Below, piece by piece: positions 34,382-44,944 of a stretch of DNA of 64,000 nt. How positions within the stretch are numbered: position 1 is the stretch's first letter; each line of letters begins with the position of its first letter. Source of the stretch: Arthrobacter zhaoxinii (GTDB lineage Bacteria; Actinomycetota; Actinomycetes; Actinomycetales; Micrococcaceae). The notes under the pieces were generated by a model that was given only the letters and a program-made list of their open reading frames with translations, was not told the DNA's origin and did not search any database. The stretch is taken from contig NZ_JANFLT010000005.1 in NCBI RefSeq assembly GCF_024385505.1, positions 248,001-312,000 of the forward strand. The letters are read 5' to 3'. A program made the translations under genes and the position numbers.

Positions 34382-34387
34382 AATCTA
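34382..34387 (-). promoter_or_regulatory. -10 box of pafBC (leaderless type)
   Basis: TAGATT, seven bases, GTG at 34374. Lies just after the terminator of the FKBP gene. Confidence 0.55.
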
Positions 34388-34410
34388 CCTCCCTTCCGGG
34401 CCGCCGCATG

Positions 34411-34460
34411 CGAAAGGGGCGGGACCGCCGTCATTGATGACAGCGGCCCCGCCCCTTTCA
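34411..34460. terminator. Terminator between the FKBP gene and pafBC
   Basis: GAAAGGGGCGGG (34412-34423) pairs with CCCGCCCCTTTC (34448-34459). The inner arms GCCGTCAT/ATGACAGC extend the stem. Confidence 0.85.
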
Positions 34461-34472
34461 CAGGAGTCCGGA

Positions 34473-34868
34473 TCAGCGGACGCCGAGCAGATCCACAACG
34501 AAGATCAGGGACTCGCCCGGGGCCACGGCGGAACCGGCACCGCGGTCGCCGTAGGCCATGGAGGAGGGGATTTCCAGCCGGCGGCGGCCGCCGACCTTCA
34601 TGCCCAGCAGGCCCTGGTCCCAGCCCTGGATGACCTGGCCAACGCCTACGCGGAAGTCCAGGGGCGTGCCCCGGTTCCAGGACGCGTCGAACTCCTCGCC
34701 GGTGGAGAAGGCTACGCCCACGTAGTGGGTGGAAACCGTGTCTCCGGCCTTGACTTCCTGGCCGTCGCCGACCACAAGGTCCTCAATGATGAGGTCGGTG
34801 GGTGCGTCGTGGGCCGGGAAATCAATTTCCGGCTTCTGGCGGTCGTATTCACGCTTTCCGAATGACAT
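34473..34868 (-). CDS. FKBP-type peptidyl-prolyl isomerase, cytosolic
   Basis: 131 aa, single FKBP domain: DLVVGDGQEVKAGDTVSTHYVG, FDASWNRGTPLDFRVGVGQVIQGWDQGLLGMKVGGRR and IPSSMAYGDRGAG with closing LIFVVDLLGV. These are the standard FKBP active-site strands, with the Trp of the pocket in QGWDQG. No signal sequence. AAGGAGCACC precedes the ATG. Sits 36 bp after the lipoprotein FKBP in the same direction, probably one transcript. Confidence 0.95.
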   Translation of the reverse strand: MSFGKREYDRQKPEIDFPAHDAPTDLIIEDLVVGDGQEVKAGDTVSTHYVGVAFSTGEEFDASWNRGTPLDFRVGVGQVIQGWDQGLLGMKVGGRRRLEIPSSMAYGDRGAGSAVAPGESLIFVVDLLGVR

Positions 34869-34904
34869 TGGTGCTCCTTATGTCTGGTGGGTCAGGTGTT
34901 AAGG

Positions 34905-35873
34905 CTACTTGACTTCCTTGATGTCCACGACGAAGACCAGCGGACCGGAGGGGCTGCCGCCGGAGGACGGGTCACCGTAAGCCAGCTCGGACGGCAGGAC
35001 CAGCAGGACCTTGGAACCGGCCTTCTGGCCGGCCAGCCCGTAGGTCCAGCCGGAGACGACGTTGGCGAGGGGGAATTCGGCAGGTTCGCCGCGCTCGTAG
35101 CTGGAGTCGAACGTCTCGCCGTCCCGCAGGCCGACACCGAGGTAGTCGGCTACAACGGTGCCGGTGGATTCGAGCACCGGACCGTCGCCTTCTTCAAGGA
35201 CCTTTACGATCAGGCGGTCCGGTTCCTCCGCGCCTTCGGGAACGGTGATGGACGGGGCGCCGTCTTCAGCGAACTTGACCTCAGGAAGCTTGCCGTCGGC
35301 CTCCAATGCCTGAACGTCTTCGCTGCTCATCAGCAGGGTGCCGTCCTCATTCCGGGCGGCTGCTTCATCCGGAGTAAGCGTCGGGACGGTGTCCACGGCG
35401 CTGAGGAGGTTCAGGATCATCACCTGGGTAGGCTCGTCGCCGCTGCCGGCTTCAGCCTGGGCATCAGGGAAGGCATAAGCGACCTGGGAGCCGACCTTGG
35501 TGCCCAGCAGAACCTCATACAGGGCCGGGTCCTGTTCCTTGAGCGAATCATTTACCGCCAGCGTAACCGCGTCCCGGGCGTAGGTATCGCCCAGGACACT
35601 GGCATCTTCGGCGTTCAGCGCGACGAACTTGAAGCTGACGCTCTGGCCTTCGGCAACCGGTTCCCCGTCACCGGTGTGGACTACCTTGGCTGCGCCTTCG
35701 GTGATGTCCAGGGGTGCATCGAATTCAACCTCAGGGGGTGTTTCCTGGTCCTTGACCGTGACCTTCACGGAATCAAAAACACCTTCCTGGCCGGCCGCCT
35801 TGTCGGAATCGCCGCCGGAACATGCGGTCAGGAACAGCAGGAAAGGCAGGAGAATGGCTAGTACTTTACGCAC
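34905..35873 (-). CDS. FKBP-type peptidyl-prolyl isomerase, lipoprotein
   Basis: 322 aa. Signal peptide with lipobox LTAC (Cys18) anchors it on the outer face of the membrane. The chain has an N-terminal FKBP-like half (residues about 35-180) with degenerate residues, and a C-terminal FKBP domain (about 200-322: GPVLESTGTVVADYLGVGLRDG, NVVSGWTYGLAGQKAGSKVLLVLPSELAYGDP, LVFVVDIKEV). A role in folding secreted proteins is likely. GTG start. Lies 141 bp after pafA. Confidence 0.92.
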   Translation of the reverse strand: MRKVLAILLPFLLFLTACSGGDSDKAAGQEGVFDSVKVTVKDQETPPEVEFDAPLDITEGAAKVVHTGDGEPVAEGQSVSFKFVALNAEDASVLGDTYARDAVTLAVNDSLKEQDPALYEVLLGTKVGSQVAYAFPDAQAEAGSGDEPTQVMILNLLSAVDTVPTLTPDEAAARNEDGTLLMSSEDVQALEADGKLPEVKFAEDGAPSITVPEGAEEPDRLIVKVLEEGDGPVLESTGTVVADYLGVGLRDGETFDSSYERGEPAEFPLANVVSGWTYGLAGQKAGSKVLLVLPSELAYGDPSSGGSPSGPLVFVVDIKEVK

Positions 35874-36014
35874 AGTACTTCTTTCAGTGGTGGACGGTGA
35901 GCACAGCGGCCCCGGGCGGATGCCGGTATACCGGGCAGCTCAACGCCGCACAGCCGCAACTGCCCAGACTAGCCGGTCCGGCTGGATGAAGCCTAGGTAC
36001 GCGCGGCGGACGGG

Positions 36015-37376
36015 TCAGAGAGTGGACAGCAGCGCCTCTACCCGCTCGTCCACGGAGGCGAACGGGTCCTTGCACAACACCGTCTGCTGGGCACGGTCGT
36101 TGAGCTTGAGGTGGACCCAGTCCACCGTGAAGTCCCGGTTGGCGGCCTTGGCCCGGCGGACAAAATCCCCGCGCAGTTTGGCCCGGGTGGTCTGCGGCGG
36201 CTGGTCCACGGCTTCCTTGATGTCGCTGTCCTCGACCACGCGGGCCGTTTCCCCCCGGGCCTGCAGCAGATAGAACAATCCGCGGCGCCGCGAAATGTCG
36301 TGATAGGTCAGGTCCACCTGGGCCAGCCGCGGGGAGGACATTTCGAGTCCGTGCCGCTCGCTGACTCGGTCCACCAGTTTCTTCTTGATCGCCCAGTCGA
36401 TCTCTGTATCGATGCCCGAATGGTCACCGGATTCAATGGCGTCCAGGGTCCGCTGCCACAGGTTCAGGACCCGGCCGACATGCCGGTTGTGCTCGCCGTT
36501 TGCAGCCACGAAGTCCATGGCCCGCTGCAGGTAGATCCGCTGCAGGTCCAGCGGTGTCATGGTGGACCCGTTGGCCAGTTTCAGCGGCTGCCGGCCCGAG
36601 AGGTCGTGGGAGGTTTCCCTGATGCTCCGGATCGGGTTCTCCAGGCGGAGGTCCCGCATCAGCACGCCGGCCTCGATCATCCGGAGCATCAGGTCCACGG
36701 AGCCGGCCTTGAGGAGCATGGTGGTCTCGGACATGTTCGAATCGCCGGCAATCACATGCAGGCGGCGGTAATGCTCGGCGTCGGCGTGCGGCTCGTCCCG
36801 GGTGTTGATGATGGGCCGGGACCGGGTGGTTGCGGAGGACACACCCTCCCAGATGTGGTCCGCCCGCTGGGAGAACGCGTACAGGGACCCGGACTGGGTC
36901 TTGAGGACCTTGCCTGCCCCGACCAGGAGCTGGCGGGTCACCAGGAAGGGAATCAGGATGTCCGCCAGCCGGGAGAATTCGAGCCTGCGCGGGATGAGGT
37001 AGTTTTCGTGGCTGCCGTAGGAGTTGCCGGCGGAATCGGTGTTGTTCTTAAAGAGATAGACGCTGCCGTTGAACCCTTCGGCTTTCAGCCGGTCTTCCGC
37101 TTCCTCCACCAGGTCCTCGAGGATGAGCTCCCCCGCGCGGTCGTGTGCCACCAGCTGCGCCAGATCGTCACACTCGGCGGTGGCGTACTCGGGGTGCGAT
37201 CCCACATCGAGGTACAGGCGTGAGCCGTTGGTCAGGAAAACGTTGGAGGAGCGGCCCCAGCTGACAACCTTGCGGAACAGGTAGCGGGCTACTTCCTCGG
37301 GGGAAAGGGGACGTGAATCGGGTCCGGAGTAGGCGATGCCGAATTCGGTTTCCACCCCGTAGATCCTGCGGTCCAT
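36015..37376 (-). CDS. pafA: Proteasome accessory factor PafA (Pup ligase)
   Basis: 453 aa, glutamine-synthetase-like ligase that attaches Pup through its C-terminal Glu to lysines of target proteins. It has the nucleotide entry [16 protein letters not shown], the active-site segment [65 protein letters not shown] and the C-terminal domain ending [11 protein letters not shown]. The ATG overlaps the prcA stop by one base (TGATG), so translation is coupled. Confidence 0.97.
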   Translation of the reverse strand: MDRRIYGVETEFGIAYSGPDSRPLSPEEVARYLFRKVVSWGRSSNVFLTNGSRLYLDVGSHPEYATAECDDLAQLVAHDRAGELILEDLVEEAEDRLKAEGFNGSVYLFKNNTDSAGNSYGSHENYLIPRRLEFSRLADILIPFLVTRQLLVGAGKVLKTQSGSLYAFSQRADHIWEGVSSATTRSRPIINTRDEPHADAEHYRRLHVIAGDSNMSETTMLLKAGSVDLMLRMIEAGVLMRDLRLENPIRSIRETSHDLSGRQPLKLANGSTMTPLDLQRIYLQRAMDFVAANGEHNRHVGRVLNLWQRTLDAIESGDHSGIDTEIDWAIKKKLVDRVSERHGLEMSSPRLAQVDLTYHDISRRRGLFYLLQARGETARVVEDSDIKEAVDQPPQTTRAKLRGDFVRRAKAANRDFTVDWVHLKLNDRAQQTVLCKDPFASVDERVEALLSTL

Positions 37377-38116
37377 CAGTCTCCTTCCGCGCTGGACAAC
37401 AGACGGTCCAGCTCAACGGTGTTTATCCTGCGGAATGCCCTCACGGTACCGCGGGTGGACAGCGGATCCCGGTCCAGGACGGCTACTTCCAGCAGCCCGG
37501 CACCCAGTGGTTCCGCCGCCTGTCCGTTGCCGGAACCTTCGGGCGACCGCGTGGCTGAGAGTGCCTTGACGGCCGTGCGGACGGCGGAAGCGAAATCCGC
37601 GTCCTGGTTCCAGCTCCGGCTGAGCGCTTCGTTGACGATTTCAGCCTGGCCGCCCATTACCGTGTAATTGCTTTCGTCCGCGATGGAGCCGTCGAAGTTC
37701 AGGCGGTAGAGGCGGTCCGAATACGGGTCCTCCCCCACCTCCGCTACGGCAAGCTCGACTTCGAACGGTTTTCCCTCGGTGGTGAACACCGACCCCAGGC
37801 TCTGCGCGTAGACACTGGCCAGGCCCCGCGCCGAGACGTCGTCGCGGGAATAGGAGTACCCGCGTACGTCGGCGAACCGGATGCCGGCCTGGCGCAAGGA
37901 CTCGAATTCGTTGTACTTCCCGACGGCGGCGAAACCGATCCGGTCGTAGATTTCGCTGAGCTTGTGGAGGGAGGGTGAGGGGTTCTCCGCCACGAGGGCG
38001 ATGCCGTCGCGGCAGGTCAGGACCACTACCGAGCGTCCCCTGGCGATGCCTTTCCGGGCGAAGTCCGCCCGGTCCTTCATCAGCTGTTCGGGCGAGACAT
38101 AGAACTGCTGGGTCAC
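37376..38116 (-). CDS. prcA: Proteasome alpha subunit
   Basis: 246 aa, non-catalytic gate ring of the 20S proteasome. It starts [29 protein letters not shown], the H0-helix region that lines the gate and docks the ATPase. The [35 protein letters not shown] core follows, and the C-terminus is acidic (SSAEGD). Two bases separate it from prcB. Confidence 0.97.
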   Translation of the reverse strand: MTQQFYVSPEQLMKDRADFARKGIARGRSVVVLTCRDGIALVAENPSPSLHKLSEIYDRIGFAAVGKYNEFESLRQAGIRFADVRGYSYSRDDVSARGLASVYAQSLGSVFTTEGKPFEVELAVAEVGEDPYSDRLYRLNFDGSIADESNYTVMGGQAEIVNEALSRSWNQDADFASAVRTAVKALSATRSPEGSGNGQAAEPLGAGLLEVAVLDRDPLSTRGTVRAFRRINTVELDRLLSSAEGD

Positions 38117-38118
38117 GG

Positions 38119-38943
38119 CTACGCCTCCAGTCCGGCGGCGGTGCGCCTTGAGATCAGGTCACGGGACAGCTGCTGCAGTTCCCGCTCGGGGATCTCCCGG
38201 TTGCCTGCACTGTTGACCACATAGACCACCGGCCAGAGCCGGCGCACCATGTCCGGGCCGCCGGTGGCCGAGTCGTCGTCGGCCGCGTCGTAGAGGGACT
38301 CCACTGCCACCCGGACCGCATCCTCCTCGTCAAGGTTCGGCTGCCAGAGCTTCTTCAGGGCACCGCGTGCGAACACCGAGCCGGAGCCGACGCTGTGGTG
38401 CTCGTACTCCTCATACCGGCCCCCGGTGACGTCGTAGGAAAAGAGCCGTCCGGTCCGCCGCTGGGTGTCGAACCCGGCGAACAGCGGCACCACGGCCAGC
38501 CCCTGCAGGGCCAGTGGAAGATTCGAGCGCACCATCGCTGCGAGCCGGTTGGATTTGCCGTCCAGGCTCATGGGTGTGCCTTCGATTTTTTCGTAGTGCT
38601 CCAGTTCCACCTGGAACAGCCGGATCATGTCCAGGGCGAGCCCCGCCGTTCCGGCGATGCCCAGCACGGAGAAGTTGTCCGCCGGGAAGACTTTCTTGAT
38701 GTGCCGGCTGGCAATCATGTTGCCCATCGTGGCCCGCCGGTCCCCTGCCATCAGCACTCCCCCCGCGTAGGTGAGGGAAACAATGGTGGTGGCCTGCGGT
38801 GCCAGCTCCGCCGCGGAACCGTTCGACGCCGGCCCCAGGGACCGGGAGGAGGGCAGCAGTTCCGGGCGGTGGCGGGTGAGATGGTCGGTAAAGGAAGAAG
38901 ACGGGGCTTGATGAATGGAGTCGGCAGGGTCCCGGGGGGCCAT
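38119..38943 (-). CDS. prcB: Proteasome beta subunit
   Basis: 274 aa, proteolytic subunit. The first 51 residues are a propeptide removed to expose Thr52 ([15 protein letters not shown]), the N-terminal nucleophile. The DRRATMGN segment and the ISNLFAGF-like [10 protein letters not shown] follow. Upstream, Pup stops 3 bp before the ATG. The operon order is arc-dop-pup-prcB-prcA-pafA. Confidence 0.97.
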   Translation of the reverse strand: MAPRDPADSIHQAPSSSFTDHLTRHRPELLPSSRSLGPASNGSAAELAPQATTIVSLTYAGGVLMAGDRRATMGNMIASRHIKKVFPADNFSVLGIAGTAGLALDMIRLFQVELEHYEKIEGTPMSLDGKSNRLAAMVRSNLPLALQGLAVVPLFAGFDTQRRTGRLFSYDVTGGRYEEYEHHSVGSGSVFARGALKKLWQPNLDEEDAVRVAVESLYDAADDDSATGGPDMVRRLWPVVYVVNSAGNREIPERELQQLSRDLISRRTAAGLEA

Positions 38944-38946
38944 CCG

Positions 38947-39147
38947 TTACTGACCGCCCTTCTGGATGAAGCCGCGGACGAACTCCTCGGCGTTGCTCTC
39001 CAGCACGCCGTCGATCTCGTCCAGCAGGTCGTCCACGCCCTCTGTCTCGGTAGAGGCCTCCGCTTCGGCTGCGGGGGGCGGGACGGCCTCGGTTTCCTCT
39101 TCTTCGACGGGATGCGTTCCGGTGTTTCTGCGGTCCTGGGTTGCCAT
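38947..39147 (-). CDS. pup: Prokaryotic ubiquitin-like protein Pup
   Basis: 66 aa, intrinsically disordered tag. The C-terminal motif is FVRGFIQKGGQ, ending in Gln, so it must be deamidated by Dop before ligation by PafA. The middle VDDLLDEIDGVLESNAEEF is the helix that docks on the ATPase coiled coil. The N-terminus is rich in Glu/Pro. AAAGGGC lies 8 bp before the ATG. Confidence 0.97.
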   Translation of the reverse strand: MATQDRRNTGTHPVEEEETEAVPPPAAEAEASTETEGVDDLLDEIDGVLESNAEEFVRGFIQKGGQ

Positions 39148-39187
39148 GATGCCTAGCCCTTTCTTGCCCGGGGGTTGAATCCTAGTC

Positions 39188-40801
39188 CTATGGTGCCACG
39201 GCGGTGTCGGAACCGGTCAGGAGTCTGGTGACAAAATCCTCCGCATCGGCCGAAGCGTTGAAAAGTTCCTCGGTCAGTGCCCGGGTTCCGCGGAGCGGTT
39301 CCCGGGTGGGGATCCGCTGGAGCCGCCGGCGGGAGGGTAATTCGAAGATGATCGAATCCCAGCTCGCCCCGATCACTTCCTTCGGGAACCGGGTGAGGCA
39401 GTTCCCCCGGAAGTAGGCACGGGTGTCATCCGGCGGGGAGGCGACGGCACGGGCAATCTCCTCATCGGTGAGCACCCGTTCCATCTGCCCCCGGGCCGCC
39501 AGGCGGTAGTACAGGCCCTTCTCGGGCCGCATGTCGGAGTACTGCAGATCCACCAGGTGCAGCCTTGCGTCGGACCAGGCCAGCCCGTCGCGCTCGCGGT
39601 AGGCCTGCAGCAGTTTCAGCTTGGCCACCCAGTCCACGGAAGCGGCTGCCTCCAGCGGATCCCGCTTCAGGGTGCCCAGCAGCCCGGACCAGCGGGCAAG
39701 GATGTCTTCGGTGTCCGGATCCGTTTCGCCGCCGGCCCGGGAATGGGCCGCAGCCGCTTCGAAGTAGATCTCCTGCAGGTCCAGGCCCGTGACCATCCGC
39801 CCGTCGGCCAGCTCCACCAGCTGCTCCAGCGACGGGTCGTGGCTGATGGCCTGCAGCGCGCCCACCGGGTCGCGGAGCTCGACGGCGGGGGCGGTGCCGG
39901 CTTCGATCATGGACAACACCAGCGACGTGGTGCCGATTTTCAGCAGGGCGGACACCTCGCTGAGGTTGGCGTCCCCGATGATCACGTGCAGGCGCCGGTA
40001 CTTTTCCGCCACCGCATGCGGCTCGTCCCGGGTATTGATGATGGGGCGGCGGATCGTGGTTTCCAGTCCCACTTCGGTTTCGAAGAAATCCGCCCGCTGG
40101 CTCAGCTGGAAGCCCTGCCGCTGGTTGTTGGTGCCGATGCCCACCCGGCCGGAGCCGGCAATGACCTGCCGCGACACGAAGAACGGCACGAGTCCGCTGG
40201 CAAGGGCTCCGAACGGGACGCTGCGGGGAACGAGGTAGTTCTCATGGGACCCGTACGAAACACCCTTGTTGTCGGTGTTGTTCTTGTAAAGGTGCACGGG
40301 TGCGAATCCGGGCATCCTGGCAATGTGCCGCATGGCGGCCAGCACCACTGCATCCCCCGCCTTGTCCCACAGCACCGCGTCGCGCGGGCGGGTCACTTCG
40401 GGCGAGGAATACTCGGGATGGGCGTGGTCCACGTACAGGCGTGCACCGTTGCCCAGGACCATGTTCATCAGTACCGGATTGTCCTGCGTCTGCTCTCCGT
40501 AAAGTGCTGCCGGGCCGCCGCCCTCCATGGCGATCTGTTCCGCGTCCAGCACCGGCGGTTCGTCCGTGAGCTGGGTGGGATCCGCTGCAGCCCGGGGAAC
40601 GGCAAACCCCCGGGCGTCATTCAGCGGTGCCTCGTCCGTATAGTCCCAGCGGGTACCGGACAGGTTGCCTGCACCGGTCCGCAGAGTAGCGGCATAGGCG
40701 TTGACGATCTGGCTGGAGAGCACGGTGGCGTTGGCGGACGGCAGGGACGGAGCCAGGACGCCGTACTCGGTTTCCGTCCCCATGACGCGGCGCACGGTCA
40801 C
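39188..40801 (-). CDS. dop: Deamidase/depupylase of Pup (Dop)
   Basis: 537 aa, same fold as PafA. It converts the Pup C-terminal Gln to Glu and also removes Pup from substrates. Landmarks are [13 protein letters not shown] and the catalytic [14 protein letters not shown]. The longer loop typical of Dop lies before it (residues about 40-95), followed by [19 protein letters not shown] and [29 protein letters not shown] start overlaps the arc stop by 4 bp (GTGA), so it is translationally coupled. Confidence 0.96.
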   Translation of the reverse strand: MTVRRVMGTETEYGVLAPSLPSANATVLSSQIVNAYAATLRTGAGNLSGTRWDYTDEAPLNDARGFAVPRAAADPTQLTDEPPVLDAEQIAMEGGGPAALYGEQTQDNPVLMNMVLGNGARLYVDHAHPEYSSPEVTRPRDAVLWDKAGDAVVLAAMRHIARMPGFAPVHLYKNNTDNKGVSYGSHENYLVPRSVPFGALASGLVPFFVSRQVIAGSGRVGIGTNNQRQGFQLSQRADFFETEVGLETTIRRPIINTRDEPHAVAEKYRRLHVIIGDANLSEVSALLKIGTTSLVLSMIEAGTAPAVELRDPVGALQAISHDPSLEQLVELADGRMVTGLDLQEIYFEAAAAHSRAGGETDPDTEDILARWSGLLGTLKRDPLEAAASVDWVAKLKLLQAYRERDGLAWSDARLHLVDLQYSDMRPEKGLYYRLAARGQMERVLTDEEIARAVASPPDDTRAYFRGNCLTRFPKEVIGASWDSIIFELPSRRRLQRIPTREPLRGTRALTEELFNASADAEDFVTRLLTGSDTAVAP

Positions 40802-42555
40802 AGATACTGCCCCGGATTGGCGGCGGTTTCGATGGTCCGGCCCGGTTCCTGGCCGGCCTTGCCCTGGACGATGGTGCGGATGTACGTGATCCGCTCGCCC
40901 TTCTTCCCGGAGATCCGTGCCCAGTCGTCCGGATTGGTGGTGTTGGGCATGTCCTCGTGCTCACGGAATTCGTCCACGACGGCGCGCATCAGGTGTTCAA
41001 TGCGCAGGCCGCGCTGGTGCAGCTGCAGCAGGTCCTTGATGGCGTACTTCTTGGCCCGGTCCACCACGTTCTGGATGACGGCACCGGAGTTGAAGTCCTT
41101 GAAATAGAGCATCTCTGTGTCGCCGTTGGCGTAGGTGACCTCCAGGTATTCGTTGGCCTTGTCCTCGGCGTACATCTTCTCCACCGTGCGCCGGACCATG
41201 TCGTTGACCGTTTCCACCGGATCGTAGCCGTGCTCGGCCAGGTCGTCCCTGTGCAGCGGCAGGTCCGGTGTCAGGTACTTCGCGAAGATCTCCGCCGCGC
41301 CCTCGGCATCGGGCCGCTGGATCTTGATCTTCACATCCAGGCGGCCCGGACGCAGGATGGCCGGATCGATCATGTCCTCGCGGTTGGAAGCGCCGATGAC
41401 GATCACGTTCTCCAGCTTCTCGACGCCGTCGATCTCGCTGAGCAGCTGCGGAACAATGGTGGTTTCGACGTCGGAGGACACCCCGGTGCCGCGGGTGCGG
41501 AACAGCGAGTCCATTTCGTCGAAGAACACCACCACGGGGCTGCCGTCGGAGGCCTTCTCCCGGGCGCGGCCGAAGATCAGCCGGATGTGGCGCTCGGTCT
41601 CCCCCACGTACTTGTCCAGCAGCTCGGGACCCTTGATGTTCAGGAAGTAGCTGCGGGCGCCGAGCGTGCCGGTCTGCTCCATCACCCGTGCCGCCAGGGC
41701 GTGTGCCACGGCCTTGGCGATCAGCGTCTTGCCGCAGCCTGGAGGGCCGTAGAGCAGGATGCCCTTGGGCGGCTTCAGTCCGTGCTCACGGTAGAGGTCG
41801 GGGTGCATAAACGGCAGTTCGACGGCGTCGCGGATCTGTTCGATCTGCGGACCGAGGCCGCCGATGTCCGCGTAGGAGATGTCCGGCACTTCTTCCAGGA
41901 CCAGGTTCTCCACTTCGCTGCGCGGGATCTTTTCCAGCGCGTAGCCGATGCGGGTGTCCACGGTGAGGGCGTCCCCCACCCGGACCTTTTCCCGGCCCAG
42001 GGGGCCGTTGAGCCGGACCACGCGTTCGTCGTCGGCCCGTCCGATCACCAGCACCCGGTCCGGGTCCAGGAGTTCCTTCACCGTGAACAGTTCTCCGGCG
42101 CGTTCGAAGCCGAGGGCGGCAATGACGGTGAGGGATTCGTTCAGCAGCACCTCCTGGCCCGGGACAATCTGTCCCAGGTCCAGGAGGGGCGACACTGCCA
42201 CGCGGAGCTTGCGGCCGGACTGGATGATGTCCAGGCTTTCCTGGGCAGCCGCGATGGTGGTGACGCCGGGAACTGCGTCGCGGCGCTGATTCACGGCGAT
42301 CACCGTGCCGAAGCTGAACGGCGTGGCGCCCTCGTTTTCCAGGGCGTCCTTCAACCGGATGATCTCGGCTTTCGCGGTCTCCAGCATGGCCACGAGCCGG
42401 GCGTTGTTGTGGGTAAGGGCAGCAAGCTGCCGGTCCAGATTCCTGAGTTTGTCCCTCAGGACGTTCAGTTGGCGTGCCTCGGTGCCTGTTACGGCCGCTG
42501 CGGACGCGGGCCGGGATCCCCCGGTCCCGGTCCCTGCGTTTTCGGGTTCAGCCAT
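40798..42555 (-). CDS. arc: Proteasome-associated AAA ATPase (Arc/Mpa)
   Basis: 585 aa. An N-terminal coiled coil (about residues 30-80, [20 protein letters not shown]) binds Pup. Two OB domains follow, then one AAA module with Walker [12 protein letters not shown], Walker [12 protein letters not shown] and [21 protein letters not shown]. The C-terminal GQYL tail docks into PrcA and opens the gate. Start at [13 protein letters not shown] at 42555 with GAAGGCGG upstream. A longer start adds residues lacking in the family. Confidence 0.96.
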   Translation of the reverse strand: MAEPENAGTGTGGSRPASAAAVTGTEARQLNVLRDKLRNLDRQLAALTHNNARLVAMLETAKAEIIRLKDALENEGATPFSFGTVIAVNQRRDAVPGVTTIAAAQESLDIIQSGRKLRVAVSPLLDLGQIVPGQEVLLNESLTVIAALGFERAGELFTVKELLDPDRVLVIGRADDERVVRLNGPLGREKVRVGDALTVDTRIGYALEKIPRSEVENLVLEEVPDISYADIGGLGPQIEQIRDAVELPFMHPDLYREHGLKPPKGILLYGPPGCGKTLIAKAVAHALAARVMEQTGTLGARSYFLNIKGPELLDKYVGETERHIRLIFGRAREKASDGSPVVVFFDEMDSLFRTRGTGVSSDVETTIVPQLLSEIDGVEKLENVIVIGASNREDMIDPAILRPGRLDVKIKIQRPDAEGAAEIFAKYLTPDLPLHRDDLAEHGYDPVETVNDMVRRTVEKMYAEDKANEYLEVTYANGDTEMLYFKDFNSGAVIQNVVDRAKKYAIKDLLQLHQRGLRIEHLMRAVVDEFREHEDMPNTTNPDDWARISGKKGERITYIRTIVQGKAGQEPGRTIETAANPGQYL

Positions 42556-42660
42556 GATACCGACCGCCTTCACGTAGGTCTGGTTCTGTCCAATGACAGT
42601 AACCCAGCCCCGCGGAAGATACACCGGGTCCGGCGTCTTGTGTTTCGCCGGTTACCCCCG

Positions 42661-43716
42661 CTATGGGGTATCGGTCTCCTGCTGGAATTTCTCGGCGTTT
42701 TCGAGGGCTCCGCGCTGCACGGTGGAACTCGCATCCTTAGCCGCGCGGCGCAGCTTGTGGGCGGAGACTTCCCGCTCTCCCACGGCCGCGGGAGTCCAGG
42801 CGTTGAGGTCCTCTTCGCTGAAGTTGGTTTTCGAGGCCCGGCGCTTGGCGACGAGCCCGGTGGCACCTTCGGCCAGGCGGCGGGCGGTCAGGAGGAAGCC
42901 GGTGTGGGCCACCATGCGGTGGTCCGGGCGAACGGCCAGGCCCTCAAGGTGCCAGCCGCGGACCATGGATTCCCAGCCGTCCGGCTCGGTGAAGCGGCCG
43001 TCGGCGCGGATGGCTTCCGCGGTGCGGGAGAGCTGGGTGACGGTTGCCACGTACGAGATCCAGACCCCGCCCGGGGCGAGCACGGTGGCTACGGCGTCGG
43101 TGCACTCCCACGGGGCGAGCATGTCCAGGACCACGCGGTCCACGCTGCCCGGCTCCTGCGTCTTCACTACTTCGTCCTGGAAGTCCCCGAGGGTGATGTC
43201 CCAGGCTGGGTGCGGTCCGCCGAAGAAGGTTTCCACGTTGCCGCGGGCGATCTGCGCGAATTCCTCGCGGCGTTCGTAGGAGTGCAGGCTGCCGTGGTCA
43301 CCGACGGCACGCAGCAGCGAGATGCTCAGCGCGCCGGAGCCGACGCCGGCTTCCACCACGCGGGCGCCCGGGTAGATGTCCGCCATGGTGACAATCTGGG
43401 CCGCGTCCTTGGGGTAGACGACGGCGGCACCGCGCGGCATCGAGAGGACGAAATCGGAGAGCAGCGGGCGCAGGATCTGGTACTGGTGGCCGGCGGTGTT
43501 GGTGACCACGGATCCTTCGGGCAGCCCGATGACGGTGTCATGCTGCAGGTACCCGCGGTGGGTATGGAAGGCGCCGCCTTCGGTCAGGGTAATCGTGTTG
43601 CGGCGGCCCTTTTCATCGGTCAGCTGGACCCGTTCCCCGGGCCGCAGCGGACCCCTGCGGATCTCGGCGCCGTGGGGTGCAGCAGCGGTGGGCTGCTCCT
43701 GGTTTTCGGAGTTCAT
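42661..43716 (-). CDS. trmI: tRNA (adenine-N1-)-methyltransferase TrmI
   Basis: 351 aa, makes m1A58 in tRNA as a homotetramer. The N-terminal beta domain (RPGERVQLTDEKGRRNTITL) is followed by the SAM site VVEAGVGSGALSISLLRAVG. The motif DRVVLDMLAPW and the YVATVTQLSR strand match the family. ATG at 43716 with AAAGGAAC five bases upstream. Located directly before arc, the usual actinobacterial order. Confidence 0.94.
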   Translation of the reverse strand: MNSENQEQPTAAAPHGAEIRRGPLRPGERVQLTDEKGRRNTITLTEGGAFHTHRGYLQHDTVIGLPEGSVVTNTAGHQYQILRPLLSDFVLSMPRGAAVVYPKDAAQIVTMADIYPGARVVEAGVGSGALSISLLRAVGDHGSLHSYERREEFAQIARGNVETFFGGPHPAWDITLGDFQDEVVKTQEPGSVDRVVLDMLAPWECTDAVATVLAPGGVWISYVATVTQLSRTAEAIRADGRFTEPDGWESMVRGWHLEGLAVRPDHRMVAHTGFLLTARRLAEGATGLVAKRRASKTNFSEEDLNAWTPAAVGEREVSAHKLRRAAKDASSTVQRGALENAEKFQQETDTP

Positions 43717-43792
43717 GGTGTTCCTTTGGTTCTTTTGCGGGGTTATGGGCGCCGGCATGGCTGCGCCGGGCGGGCAGTTGAAGCCGGAGGTG

Positions 43793-44944
43793 TCAGCGTC
43801 CCGGGCGGGCGGGTTTTCCGGTCACGGCGGCGACGACGGCGGCCTGGCGCAGGAGGCCGGTCACGGTTCCGTCGCGGTCAATGACGGCGTATTCGCTGCC
43901 CTGCAGCTGGGCCAGGTACTGGACGAGTTCGGATCCGGCGGCGGCTTCGGGAACATAGGCGCCGGCAGCCAGCGGACGAGCGGCGGCACTCACCGGGACC
44001 AGTTCGGCCTGGTCGGCGGGAACGGAGGCCAGGGCCCCGCGGTCCACGAGGGCTTCGGGCTGGCCGGTGGCGGCAGTGATGACCAGGGTGGCTGACGGAT
44101 GCTCACGCGCCAGCCGGAGGGCCTGCGACACGGGTGTTCCGCCGGGCAGGGACACGGCCGGTTCCATCAGGGCGCCGGCGCTGACCTGCGGCAGCCGCAG
44201 GCGCACCCGGGCGTTCGAAACAGCGGCCCCTGCCCCCATCCAGAGGAAACCGCACAGCAGGGCGGCCAGCAGGACCAGGCTCAGGGAGGGGGCGACGCCC
44301 CGGAGGTAAGGCGGCACAATGACGGCAGCCAGAAGCAGGACCGCGATGATGCGTCCGGCCCAGCCGGCAGCAACGGTGCCGCGTTCCTGGGACCCGGTGA
44401 GCTTCCAGACCGCGCTTTCCACCAGGCGTCCGCCGTCCAGCGGAAGTCCCGGCAGGACATTGAAAACGCCGATCAGTACGTTGGCGGACACAAAAATGAA
44501 GGTGACCAGCTCTGCCACTCCGCCGTCCGGGAGGAGCTGCAGGATGCCGAATCCGGCTGCGGCCAGCAGGAAGTTGGCTGCCGGGCCGGCCAGGGCAACG
44601 AGCAGTGAGCGGCCCGGAGTGGAGCGGAAGTCGCCGAACTGGGTGTGCCCGCCCCACAGGGTGAGCACGATCTTGGAGGTGGGCCAGCGGTAGGCCCTCG
44701 CGGTCAAAGCATGCGCTGCCTCGTGTGCCAGGACCGAGAGCAGCAGCAGGATCGCATAGCCCAGCGCAACGGCGTAGGCGCCGTTGCCAAGGCGGGGGAA
44801 GGCATCCTGCACCTGCGGTCCGAATACGGCCACAATCAGCGCCGCAATGAGGAACCAGGAATAGGCGAGGATTACCGGGACGCCGGCAATGCTTCCCAGC
44901 GGAATGCCTTCCCGGCGCTGCGTTCCGGGTCCGGTACCGCTCAC
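43793..44944 (-). CDS. Site-2 protease family intramembrane zinc metalloprotease
   Basis: 383 aa. The zinc site HEAAH (LLSVLAHEAAHALTARAY) and the second motif NVLPGLPLDGGR, whose Asp is the third zinc ligand, lie in transmembrane helices. Six or so helices are followed by a CBS-like pair in the C-terminal half (ARVRLRLPQVSAGALMEPAVSLPGG...). Works inside the membrane on anti-sigma factors or other substrates in relatives. GTG start at 44944 overlaps the HAD stop by 4 bp. A longer start is antisense-like and unlikely. Confidence 0.92.
   Translation of the reverse strand: MSGTGPGTQRREGIPLGSIAGVPVILAYSWFLIAALIVAVFGPQVQDAFPRLGNGAYAVALGYAILLLLSVLAHEAAHALTARAYRWPTSKIVLTLWGGHTQFGDFRSTPGRSLLVALAGPAANFLLAAAGFGILQLLPDGGVAELVTFIFVSANVLIGVFNVLPGLPLDGGRLVESAVWKLTGSQERGTVAAGWAGRIIAVLLLAAVIVPPYLRGVAPSLSLVLLAALLCGFLWMGAGAAVSNARVRLRLPQVSAGALMEPAVSLPGGTPVSQALRLAREHPSATLVITAATGQPEALVDRGALASVPADQAELVPVSAAARPLAAGAYVPEAAAGSELVQYLAQLQGSEYAVIDRDGTVTGLLRQAAVVAAVTGKPARPGR

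Noticed and set aside
40957-43884. Very long open frame on the + strand opposite arc and trmI
   Set aside because: It is the antisense shadow of two certain genes (high GC at third positions leaves few stops). Its translation has no family features.
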